From: Planctomycetota bacterium
Lineage (GTDB): Bacteria; Planctomycetota; SZUA-567
Direction: 5' to 3'
DNA: 13,290 nucleotides
Assembly: GCA_031270145.1 (NCBI GenBank)
Contig: JAISYD010000194.1
Location: 1 to 13,290, forward strand
Shown: positions 6,417 through 13,290 of the stretch, one piece after another
How the letters are laid out: each line of letters starts with the position of its first letter
How positions within the stretch are numbered: the first letter of the stretch is position 1
Notes under the pieces: model-generated
What the model was told of the DNA's origin: nothing
What the model saw: the letters and a program-made list of their open reading frames with translations, nothing else
Databases searched by the model: none
Position numbers and translations under genes: made by a program

Positions 6417-8660
6417 ATGATACCGGCGATTGCCAACGATCTTTTGGAAAAAAAGCTCATCACCGAGGAACAGATGAAGGCGATAGCGCTGGCCGGCCAA
6501 GTCGGCGATTTCCGCCGCCGCATCGATCCGGGCGATCCGGACTTCAAAATCGCCATCCTGCTCGGCTTCGCCAAGTCGGGCGACGTGGCCGTGGCGCTGG
6601 CCAGGGCGCTAGGCATCGTCGCCTACGTGATGATCGACGACTTTCCGGTGGATCCGGCCCTGCCGGCGGCGGCGAAGCGGGAGTTCATCGACAAGAACCT
6701 GGCGCTCCCGATCCTCCGGGAAGGCAAAAACCAGGCGCTGGTGGCGGTCTCCGGCCCGCTCGGCGAGGAGGCCGACCGTTATCTGGCCGCCACCCTCGAC
6801 GTCAAGGAGCTGCAACTTCTCCCGGTGCGCCGGGAAGAGCTGCCGGGCTTGATCGCCAAGGTCTTCGACACCCTGAAGCAGCGCGGGGCGCAGGGAGTGC
6901 GGCTGGGCGAGATCCTCGTCCGCGAGGGGCTCCTGCCGAAGGAAAAGCTTCAGTCGGTCATAACCGCCGCCCAGGGCGCGCGCATGCCGCTGGGCCGCTA
7001 CCTGGTCAAGTCGAACATGCTCTCGGAGCAGGTGCTTTTCCGCACCCTGGCCAGCATCAACAACCTCCCCTACATCGAAGCGGACGAGGGCATGCGCCTG
7101 ATCAAGGAATCGAACGTCAAGCAGCGGCTGAAGAAGGAATACGTCAAGTTCAACCGCATCCTTCCCTACGCGATCAAGAACCGCGTCCTCCACGCCATCA
7201 GCGCCAACCCCTTCCTCAAGGCGAACGAATTGCCCCATTCGTTCGGCTGTTCCCGGATGGAGGTGAGGGTCGTCGACGAATCGACCTTCGCCGCCATTTA
7301 CGCCAAGCTCTACGGCGAGGAGCTGATCGAGGAGAACGCGGGCAAGCTGGCCTCGGCGGAGAAGAAGCCGGACGACGCCCCCGCCCCCGGCGGGGCCATG
7401 AGCCTCGAATCCACCGACGAGGCCGACATCCGCGCCCGTTTCGAGCATTTGTTGAACCGCCTCATCCTCCGCGCCATTCAACTGAGGTGTTCCGACATCC
7501 ACATCGAGAATTTCGACGGCTTCATCCAGACCCGCCTCCGGGTCGACGGGGTGCTGCACAACGTCCCCGACAGCGGGATCGACAAGGAAACGCTCCGCGG
7601 GATCATGAACATCCTCAAGATCGAGGGCAACATGAACATCGCGGAGACCCGTCAGCCCCAGGGCGGCTCGTTCCGCAAGATCGCCCCGGACGGCTCGCCC
7701 TTCGACTTCCGGGTGCAAATCATGCCGACCGTCAACGGGGAGACGGCGGTCATCCGCCTGCTGCCCGGCAAGAAGACCATCCCAACCCTGGCCCAGATCG
7801 GCTTCCCGTCGCGCATCCTGGCCGGCTTCGAGCGGGCGATCAACAATCCGTCCGGGCTGATCCTGGTGACCGGCCCCACCGGCTCCGGCAAGACCACCAC
7901 CCTCTGCTCCGCCCTGGCCCATGTTGCCCAGGATCCCACCTGCAAGGTGCTGACGGTGGAGGACCCGGTGGAATACCAGTTGCCCAACGTCACCCAGGTC
8001 GAGACCATCCCCTCGAAGGGGGTGGACTTCGCGGCCGCCGCCCGCGGCTTCATGCGCATGGACCCCGACGTCATCCTCATCGGCGAAATCCGCGACGAGG
8101 AGACGGCGAACGAGGCGCTGAAGCTGGCCTATTCCGGCCACCTGACCTTTTCCACCCTCCACACCTCCTCGGCGGTGGGGACGGTGGAGCGCATGTACGG
8201 CTTCGGCCTGGACCGCGCCCTGCTCATCGAGCAGATGCTGGCGGTGAATTCGCAGCGCCTGCTGCGCCGACTCTGCCCGCATTGCCGCGAGCCCTTCCAG
8301 CCGGGCGAGGCCGAGCTCGAGACCATCCTGTACCAGGGCATCCCCAACGGCATGCGCTTCTTCCAGTCGAAGGGCTGCGACCAGTGCAAGGGCCTCGGGC
8401 ACAGCGGCCGCACCATGCTGGCCGAGTTCCTCAATTTCACCGGCAACACCCGCGCCACCTTCAGGCGTGAGTCGGAGCAAAACCTCATTTACGTCCAGCT
8501 CATGTCCAAGGGCCTGGAGCCGATGATCGACGACGCCTTCAACAAGGTCCACCGGGGCTATATGGACATCCGCTGGCTGCCCGAAGTCATCCCCCAGGAC
8601 TACCTGGAAATAGGGCCGTCCGGCAATATCGACATGAGCCCGGACGCGCCCCTGGGCTGA
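6417..8660 (+). CDS. pilB: PilB/GspE-family type IV pilus or type II secretion assembly ATPase
   Basis: This is a hexameric cytoplasmic ATPase that powers assembly of type IV pili or type II secretion pseudopili. At 747 residues it is longer than typical PilB (about 570). Walker A is GPTGSGKTT (486-494, Lys492), the Asp box is VEDP (514-517), and Walker B is DPDVILIGEIRDEE (549 onward) with Glu557. STLHTSS follows as a His box. The zinc tetracysteine is C620-x2-C623 and C654-x2-C657. The extra length is N-terminal: residues 1-145 and about 160-300 both look like MshEN/T2SSE-N domains, the second beginning RLGEILVREGLL. GGAGG lies 4 nt before ATG 6417. No other pilus gene (pilC, pilT, pilin) is in the window, so pilB versus gspE cannot be settled. 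recN is 10 bp upstream. Confidence 0.9.
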   Translation: MIPAIANDLLEKKLITEEQMKAIALAGQVGDFRRRIDPGDPDFKIAILLGFAKSGDVAVALARALGIVAYVMIDDFPVDPALPAAAKREFIDKNLALPILREGKNQALVAVSGPLGEEADRYLAATLDVKELQLLPVRREELPGLIAKVFDTLKQRGAQGVRLGEILVREGLLPKEKLQSVITAAQGARMPLGRYLVKSNMLSEQVLFRTLASINNLPYIEADEGMRLIKESNVKQRLKKEYVKFNRILPYAIKNRVLHAISANPFLKANELPHSFGCSRMEVRVVDESTFAAIYAKLYGEELIEENAGKLASAEKKPDDAPAPGGAMSLESTDEADIRARFEHLLNRLILRAIQLRCSDIHIENFDGFIQTRLRVDGVLHNVPDSGIDKETLRGIMNILKIEGNMNIAETRQPQGGSFRKIAPDGSPFDFRVQIMPTVNGETAVIRLLPGKKTIPTLAQIGFPSRILAGFERAINNPSGLILVTGPTGSGKTTTLCSALAHVAQDPTCKVLTVEDPVEYQLPNVTQVETIPSKGVDFAAAARGFMRMDPDVILIGEIRDEETANEALKLAYSGHLTFSTLHTSSAVGTVERMYGFGLDRALLIEQMLAVNSQRLLRRLCPHCREPFQPGEAELETILYQGIPNGMRFFQSKGCDQCKGLGHSGRTMLAEFLNFTGNTRATFRRESEQNLIYVQLMSKGLEPMIDDAFNKVHRGYMDIRWLPEVIPQDYLEIGPSGNIDMSPDAPLG

Positions 8661-8691
8661 CGGCCGGGGAAGGCCGGAGGAGAAACCGCCC

Positions 8692-9327
8692 GTGCGGGAA
8701 GTGGAGCAGAGCGCCGAGTTGGTTCAATGCACCCCCGACGCCGATTGGCTGCTGGAGCGCATCGCCCGGGTCTGCTACAACTCGGAGGATCGCATGCGCT
8801 GCGACTGCCCGGACGGCCGCTGCCTTCGCTGCCGCAAGCGGCGGGACGGCTTCCTCGCCGGGCTCAGGCGGCGGGGGCACGAATCGGTCTTCGAGCACGC
8901 CTCGGCCACCTTCCGCCTGGTGACCGACCGGGGCATTACCCACGAGCTGGTGCGCCACCGGCTGGCCAGCTACACCCAGTCGTCCACCCGCTACATCAAG
9001 TACGACGGCGGCGTGCCGGTGGTGCGGCCGCTCTTCGCGGCGGCGGACGGGGAAGCGGCCTGGCGGGCGGCCATGGCGGCGGCCGAGTCGGCGTACCTGG
9101 CGATGCTGGCCGCCGGGTCGCCGCCCCAGGAGGCCAGGGACGTCCTGCCCACCTGCGCCGCCGCGACCATCTTCGCCACCGCCAACTTCCGGGAATGGCG
9201 CCACATCCTGCGCTTGCGGCTGGCCATGGACGCGCACCCGAAGTTCCGGAGCCTGGCGCGACTGATCCTGGCCGGACTCTCGCCCCGCTGCCCCGCTTAT
9301 TTCGCCGGTTTGGAGGAGGAGATTTGA
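8692..9327 (+). CDS. thyX: Flavin-dependent thymidylate synthase ThyX
   Basis: ThyX methylates dUMP to dTMP using methylenetetrahydrofolate, FAD and NADPH, replacing ThyA. It has 211 residues. The defining RHR-x7-S motif is RHRLASYTQSS (88-98), followed by TRY. GHESVFEHAS (62-71) and NFREWRHILRLR near the C-terminus are standard family segments, so function is very likely retained. Oddity: between CYNSED (28-33) and the GHES segment lies a cluster C37-x-C39-x4-C44-x2-C47 flanked by basic residues, where relatives I remember have a short loop without cysteines. It may bind zinc or an Fe-S cluster. The GTG start at 8692 has GGAGGA (8676-8681) 10 nt upstream. The gene is 31 bp after pilB, and its stop overlaps dut (TTGA). 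Confidence 0.95.
   Translation: MREVEQSAELVQCTPDADWLLERIARVCYNSEDRMRCDCPDGRCLRCRKRRDGFLAGLRRRGHESVFEHASATFRLVTDRGITHELVRHRLASYTQSSTRYIKYDGGVPVVRPLFAAADGEAAWRAAMAAAESAYLAMLAAGSPPQEARDVLPTCAAATIFATANFREWRHILRLRLAMDAHPKFRSLARLILAGLSPRCPAYFAGLEEEI
9312..9320 (+). promoter_or_regulatory. Shine-Dalgarno for the TTG start of dut
   Basis: GGAGGAGGA sits in the last codons of thyX, 3-7 nt before TTG 9324 depending on register. No ATG or GTG is available nearby in this frame, so this site supports the TTG start and the TTGA overlap. Confidence 0.7.
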
Positions 9328-9803
9328 TCCGGATACGCTTTTCGCTCCGGGGCAACGACGTCCGGTACACCCCAACCAGGGCGCACGCGGACGACGCCTG
9401 CTATGATCTTTTTGCCCGCTCCTACGCCGCCCCCGAGTCGCCGGCCGACGAAAAGGCGGCGTTCACCCTGCCGCCCGGCCGCCGCTGCCTCGCCAAGACC
9501 GGGGTTTTCCTGATGCTGGAGCCGGACTGGGAGGCCCTGGTGCGGCCTCGCTCCGGCAACGCCCTGAAGCTCGGCCTCACCGTCCTCAACACCCCCGGCA
9601 CCATCGACGCCGGCTATCGGAACGAAATCGGGGTCATCCTCCACAACGCCGGCCAGCTCGCGCTGGAGTTGGCGGAGGGGATGAAAATAGCCCAGATCGC
9701 CTTTCGCCCCGTCCCCGGCCACTGGCTCGAACGGTTGGAGGAGGGGGAATTCGACGCCGGCACCGAGCGGGGGACGGCCGGCTTTGGCAGTTCCGGGATC
9801 TGA
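9324..9803 (+). CDS. dut: dUTP diphosphatase (trimeric dUTPase)
   Basis: dUTPase hydrolyses dUTP to dUMP and PPi, keeping uracil out of DNA and supplying dUMP to ThyX. All five motifs of the trimeric family are visible in 159 residues: motif 1 ADDACYDLFA (22-31), motif 2 RPRSG (74-78), motif 3 GTIDAGYRNEI (92-102) with catalytic Asp95, motif 4 GMKIAQ (119-124) and motif 5 RGTAGFGSSG (149-158). Motif 3 resembles the mycobacterial type. An insertion of about 10 residues (35-45) follows motif 1. The frame continues open upstream through thyX, but the TTG at 9324 with a strong Shine-Dalgarno gives the normal N-terminus MIRIRF. It is translationally coupled to thyX, and the dCMP deaminase start follows 13 nt after its stop. 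Confidence 0.94.
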   Translation: MIRIRFSLRGNDVRYTPTRAHADDACYDLFARSYAAPESPADEKAAFTLPPGRRCLAKTGVFLMLEPDWEALVRPRSGNALKLGLTVLNTPGTIDAGYRNEIGVILHNAGQLALELAEGMKIAQIAFRPVPGHWLERLEEGEFDAGTERGTAGFGSSGI

Positions 9804-9816
9804 GGGAGGGCGACGC

Positions 9817-10383
9817 GTGCGCCCCGACTGGCACGAATACTTCATGGCGGCGGCGAAACTGATCAGCACCCGCTCGACCTGCAATTCGCGGCCGACCGGC
9901 GCCATCCTGGTGCGCGACCGGCACATCCTCGCCACCGGCTACAACGGCTCGCCGCCGGGCGCGCCGCATTGCCTGGGCAACTTCAACCCCGACGGCACGC
10001 CCTTCTGTTACAGCCGGCAAATGGGGAGCGGCGACGCCGACAAGTACAATTACTGCCGCTCCAGCCACGCCGAGGCCAACGCCGTGGCCCAGGCGGCGCG
10101 GCTGGGCGTGTCGGTGGAGGGGGCGGCGGCTTATTGCACCCTGGCTCCCTGCTACATCTGCACCAAGCTGCTGGCGGCGGCGCGGGTGGCGGAGGTGTAT
10201 TTCGAGCACGACTACGAATCGTCGGACCGCCGCCGCGACGAGCACTGGCAAGGCATCTACCGGGAGTCCGGCATCAAAATCTGGAGGAAGGTGGTCCTGT
10301 CCCCCGCCTCGCTCGCCGCCTTCTCCGCCGCCTTCGCCGGCATAACCTCGGAAAGGCGGCTAGGGCCGCACGGAGCCGCTTGA
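9817..10383 (+). CDS. comEB: Zinc-dependent dCMP deaminase (ComEB-like)
   Basis: This enzyme deaminates dCMP to dUMP, feeding thymidylate synthesis. The protein has 188 residues from GTG 9817 (GGGAGGG ends 7 nt before). The zinc site is H84-A-E86 and PCYIC (111-115; Cys112, Cys115), with Glu86 as the proton shuttle. TGYNGSPPGAPHC (40-52) is typical of dCMP deaminases rather than cytidine or tRNA deaminases. The stretch 53-82, with Cys64 and Cys80, is where family members carry a second zinc site or allosteric region. Together with dut and thyX just upstream it completes two dUMP-forming routes plus dTMP formation. In Bacillus subtilis the homologue ComEB lies in a late competence operon, a link worth noting beside pilB and recN. 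One base separates it from the next gene. Confidence 0.92.
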   Translation: MRPDWHEYFMAAAKLISTRSTCNSRPTGAILVRDRHILATGYNGSPPGAPHCLGNFNPDGTPFCYSRQMGSGDADKYNYCRSSHAEANAVAQAARLGVSVEGAAAYCTLAPCYICTKLLAAARVAEVYFEHDYESSDRRRDEHWQGIYRESGIKIWRKVVLSPASLAAFSAAFAGITSERRLGPHGAA

Positions 10384-10384
10384 C

Positions 10385-11503
10385 ATGGACACGCTCACCC
10401 ACGCCCTGGCCGGCGCCGTCATTTCGGACGGCTGGTTCCGCCGCCGGCTGGGACCGTTCGCCACCCCCTTCGCCCTGGCGGCGGCGGCCCTGCCGGACAT
10501 CGACATCCTGATCCTCCGGCTCTTGTCGCCGGACAACCCCTGGCTCGACCACCGCGGCTACACCCACAGCCTTTTCATAACCTTGCCGGCGGCGCCGCTC
10601 CTGGGGCTCGCCGCCGCCCGGCTGGCCGGGAAACCGGGGGAATGGCGCGCCTGGGCGCTCCTCGCCCTGCTGTGCCTGTATTCCCACATCCTCCTTGATG
10701 TGGTCACCAGTTGGGGCACCATGCTGTTCCTGCCCTTTTCCAACCAGCGGGCGGCGCTGGACGCGGCGCCCATCCTGGACATCTTCGTTTTTTCCCTGTC
10801 GCTGGCGAGCTTCGCCGCCAACCGCCTGCTGCGCCGGGAAAAAACCGAGACCTTCATCAATCCCCTGGCCTATCCGGCCGTCCACCGGCATCCGGGCCGA
10901 GTCAAACTGGCCGGCCGTCTGGCCCGGCCGGCGGGCGGCCTCATTCTCTGCTACCTGTTGATCGGCTGGCTGCAAAGCCGGCAGACGGCGGAAATCGCCA
11001 GGCTGGAACTGGCCGCCGCCGGCATCACGGCGGTGGAGACGCGGGCCATGCCGCTCATGTTCACCCATCTGGCCTGGAGCGTCGCCGCCCGCGACGCGGA
11101 GGGCAATGTTCACAACGCCGCCTATTCCAGCTTCGCCCCCCGTCCCTTGCGCTTTGTCGTACAGCCGGCCGGCAATGGTCCGGAAGCGGCGGCGGCGCTG
11201 GCTTCGCCGGCCGGGAAACGCTTCGCCTGGTTCACCCAGGGCATGTTCACCGCCAAAACCGCCGAGGTTTTGCCTGGCGACGCTTCGCCGCCGGGGACGC
11301 ATAGCCGGGTGGAAATCCGGGATTGCCGCTTTTTTTCGCTGGCGCCGCCCTGGCGGCCGCTTGCCGGCATTGATGTTTTCCTTGATTCCGGCCACCGGAT
11401 TCTGTCGGTGCGCGAGCGGCGGGCCAGTTTGGCCGAAATGGACCTATGGGACGAATTGGCCAGGCTGCGCCGCCTGACCATCGGCGGGGAAAGCGGCGAG
11501 TGA
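10385..11503 (+). CDS. YdjM/YbcI-like membrane-bound putative metal-dependent hydrolase
   Basis: This is a polytopic inner-membrane protein of the family named after LexA-binding, membrane-associated putative hydrolases (YbcI/YdjM, DUF457). The biochemical activity of the family is not established. Of 372 residues, the first 200 carry the family pattern: TLTHALAG (3-10, His6), PDID (37-40), HRGYTHS (56-62) and YSHILLDVVTSWG (99-111). These give candidate metal ligands His6, Asp38, Asp40, His56, His61, His101 and Asp105. Hydrophobic segments at about 25-45, 62-80, 88-107, 128-147 and 182-197 look membrane-spanning. Residues 200-372 form a predicted soluble region I do not recognise. CGGAG lies 9 nt before the ATG. 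It is last in the recN run, and its stop is 2 bp from that of the convergent radical SAM gene. Confidence 0.8.
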   Translation: MDTLTHALAGAVISDGWFRRRLGPFATPFALAAAALPDIDILILRLLSPDNPWLDHRGYTHSLFITLPAAPLLGLAAARLAGKPGEWRAWALLALLCLYSHILLDVVTSWGTMLFLPFSNQRAALDAAPILDIFVFSLSLASFAANRLLRREKTETFINPLAYPAVHRHPGRVKLAGRLARPAGGLILCYLLIGWLQSRQTAEIARLELAAAGITAVETRAMPLMFTHLAWSVAARDAEGNVHNAAYSSFAPRPLRFVVQPAGNGPEAAAALASPAGKRFAWFTQGMFTAKTAEVLPGDASPPGTHSRVEIRDCRFFSLAPPWRPLAGIDVFLDSGHRILSVRERRASLAEMDLWDELARLRRLTIGGESGE

Positions 11504-11505
11504 GG

Positions 11506-13290
11506 TCAGACCGCCGCCGCCGCAAAGCCGCAGCCGGGAACCCCGCAGCCGGCGCAGACGCCGGGGGAGCAGGCGGCGGTCGGCGTTGCCGAGCGGGCGC
11601 GCCCGAGTTCGCGGAGCAGAAAATCCTTCCTGGTTCCGCAGTCGATGTGATCCCAGGGCAAGGCCCCGGCCGGATCGAACTCGCGGGCCGCCAGGGCGGC
11701 CGGATCCAAATGCCGGGCGGCGAAGGCGTCCAGCCAGACGCCGGGCCGGAAATGTTCGCTCCAGGCGTCCAGCCGCGCCCCCGCCCGCCAGGCCGCGAGG
11801 ATCACCGCCCCCAGCCGGCGATCCCCCCGGGCGAAAACCGCCTCCAGGCGCGACAGGGCGGCGTCGTGGCCGCGCCACGCCACCAGCCGCCGGTTCATCC
11901 GCTCCGCCAGGAGCCGCTGCTTCGCCTCCCAGGCCTCGATCCCAGCCGCGCCCAGCCATTGAAAGGGGGTGAAGGGCTTGGGGACGAAATTGCTGACCGA
12001 GACCTGGATGGCCGGCTTTCCGCCCCGCCCCTTGGCAGACTGCCGTTGCCGGGCCGCCGCCAAGGCGAGATCGGCTATGGCTAGGACATCCTCGTCCGTT
12101 TCGGTGGGGAGACCGATCATGAAGTAGAGTTTAATTTGCCGCCAGTTGCGCCGGAAGGCCTCGGCGGCGGCGATCAGCAGATCGCTGTTTTTCACTTCCT
12201 TGTTGATGACGGCCCGGAGCCTATCGCTGCCAGCCTCCGGAGCCACGGTCAGGCCGGACTTCCGCACCGAGGCAAAGCGGGCGGGAATCCCGGAAAGGGC
12301 GTGGTCGACCCTGAGGCTGGGGAGCGAGAGGCTGACCCCCCGGGGCGCCAACTCCCGATCCAGCGTCTCGACCAGGGAATCGAAGCGGGAATAATTGGAG
12401 GAGCTGAGGCTCAACAGCCCGACCTCGTCGTAGCCGGTGGCGGCCAGGCAGTCGCGGGCGGCGGCGACAAGGGTTTCCGGGCTTCTTTCCCGCAACGGCC
12501 GGCCGGCATAGCCGGCTTGGCAAAAGCGGCAGCCATTGGGGCAGCCGCGCATGATTTCCAGCACCGCCCGCTCGTGCACGGTTTCGTGGATCGGCACCAC
12601 CGGCCGAACCGACTGGGGCTGGGAGTCGAAATTGGCCGCCACCCGGCGGCGGATCGGGAAGGGGATGTCGGCGGCCAGGCCGCCGGTCACCACGGTTTCG
12701 CCGCCGGGGCCGGCCGCGGTTTGGTAAAACTCCGGGACATAGGCGCCTTCCACCCGACCGGCGATTTCCCGGAGTATGGCCCGGCGCCTTTCCCCGGCCA
12801 GCGGAAGATGCCGGCGGACGATGGCCAAAAGCTCCGGCAGCGCCTCCTCGCCCTCGCCGATGACGAAGACGTCGATGAAATCCGACAGTGGTTCGGGGTT
12901 GAGGCAGGCGGCGCCTCCGGCGATTACCAGCGGGGCGGCGCTGTTTTCCCTTTCAAAGCGGGTGAGGGGGACGCCCCCCAGATCGAGGATGGTGAGGACC
13001 GACGAAGCCGCCAACTCATAGCCGAGGGAGAAGCCCAGTACCTGGCAGGCCGACAGCGGGGTGGAGGTCTCCAGGGTGGCCAGGCGCCGCCCGGCGGCCC
13101 GGAGCTCCCGCTCCATGTCCGGGAAGGGGGCGAAGACCCGCTCCGCCGCCACCCCTTCCAGCCGGTTGGCTATTTCATAGAGGATGCGCAGGCCGTGGTG
13201 GCTCATGCCTACCTGGTAGACGTCGGCGAAGGCCAGGGCCAGCCGCAATTCGGCGTCGGGCTTGACGATCTGATTCGGCTCGCCGCCGAC
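11506..13290 (-). CDS. B12-binding-like/radical SAM protein, TIGR03960 family (5' end beyond window)
   Basis: This is an uncharacterised radical SAM enzyme family with an N-terminal cobalamin-binding-like domain, and its substrate is unknown. The visible 594 residues, numbered from the right edge, run from the family N-terminus (VGGEPN, then DVYQVGMSHHGLRILYE) to the stop. An in-frame TTG exists at 13248, but the 14 residues upstream of it match the family, so the gene continues past the edge by probably only tens of residues. AAERVFAPFPDME and VIGEGEE precede the [4Fe-4S] motif C250-x3-C254-x2-C257 (CPNGCRFC). The C-terminus has IDCG and a second cysteine cluster (C-x4-C-x2-C-x4-C), also seen in the family. 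The usual partner DUF2344 (TIGR03936) is neither fused nor downstream here. Confidence 0.9.
   Translation of the reverse strand, partial: VGGEPNQIVKPDAELRLALAFADVYQVGMSHHGLRILYEIANRLEGVAAERVFAPFPDMERELRAAGRRLATLETSTPLSACQVLGFSLGYELAASSVLTILDLGGVPLTRFERENSAAPLVIAGGAACLNPEPLSDFIDVFVIGEGEEALPELLAIVRRHLPLAGERRRAILREIAGRVEGAYVPEFYQTAAGPGGETVVTGGLAADIPFPIRRRVAANFDSQPQSVRPVVPIHETVHERAVLEIMRGCPNGCRFCQAGYAGRPLRERSPETLVAAARDCLAATGYDEVGLLSLSSSNYSRFDSLVETLDRELAPRGVSLSLPSLRVDHALSGIPARFASVRKSGLTVAPEAGSDRLRAVINKEVKNSDLLIAAAEAFRRNWRQIKLYFMIGLPTETDEDVLAIADLALAAARQRQSAKGRGGKPAIQVSVSNFVPKPFTPFQWLGAAGIEAWEAKQRLLAERMNRRLVAWRGHDAALSRLEAVFARGDRRLGAVILAAWRAGARLDAWSEHFRPGVWLDAFAARHLDPAALAAREFDPAGALPWDHIDCGTRKDFLLRELGRARSATPTAACSPGVCAGCGVPGCGFAAAAV

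Noticed and set aside
6609..8552. A 647-codon open frame on the minus strand opposite the pilB-like gene
   Set aside because: Its translation is low-complexity (Val/Glu/Gly/His-rich) without family motifs. It mirrors a well-supported ATPase, which is the expected artefact of high-GC codon use.
8727..9323. Upstream extension of the dUTPase frame through thyX
   Set aside because: The extra residues are Arg/Gly/Pro-rich shadow sequence. TTG 9324 with a strong Shine-Dalgarno gives the normal dUTPase N-terminus.
1..13290. A novel defence, mobile or CRISPR system
   Set aside because: Every long plausible gene has a recognisable family. No spaced repeat arrays, transposase, integrase, nuclease-toxin or reverse transcriptase motifs were seen on either strand.

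Overview
This window is ordinary, gene-dense bacterial chromosome with high GC content (roughly two thirds by eye, not counted). GmhA, an HddC-type heptose nucleotidyltransferase and a PilB/GspE-type assembly ATPase suggest a diderm (Gram-negative) bacterium. The PPi-type phosphofructokinase and the flavin-dependent ThyX would fit an anaerobe, perhaps of deltaproteobacterial type, but the phylum cannot be fixed from this sequence. I see no tRNA, rRNA, CRISPR array, insertion sequence, phage gene or toxin-antitoxin pair.

Layout. (1) 1-398 holds no convincing gene. It contains a sigma70-like promoter and a hairpin-rich leader in front of a two-gene heptose operon: an HddC-like nucleotidyltransferase (399-1154) coupled to gmhA (1154-1723). 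(2) A PPi-type 6-phosphofructokinase lies on the minus strand (1779-3020), convergent with gmhA. (3) A divergent intergenic region (3021-3246) carries a perfect 15-bp tandem repeat and a TATAAT box. It leads to a cystathionine-synthase-family PLP enzyme (3247-4389). (4) After a 328-bp gap with a hairpin, six tightly packed plus-strand genes run from 4718 to 11503: recN, a pilB-like ATPase, thyX, dut, a dCMP deaminase (comEB-like) and a YdjM-like membrane protein. (5) A TIGR03960-type radical SAM protein enters from the right edge on the minus strand and ends two bases from the ydjM-like stop codon.

How the genes work together. The dCMP deaminase and dUTPase each supply dUMP, and ThyX methylates it to dTMP, so three consecutive genes form a compact thymidylate module. 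They share an apparent operon with the repair ATPase RecN and a pilus-type ATPase. That grouping is compatible with a DNA repair or DNA uptake theme, but this is inference. I found no clearly undescribed system. The best leads are the four-cysteine insertion in ThyX, the orphan pilB inside a repair/nucleotide operon, the tandem repeat between pfp and the PLP enzyme, and the start-site arrangement of recN.
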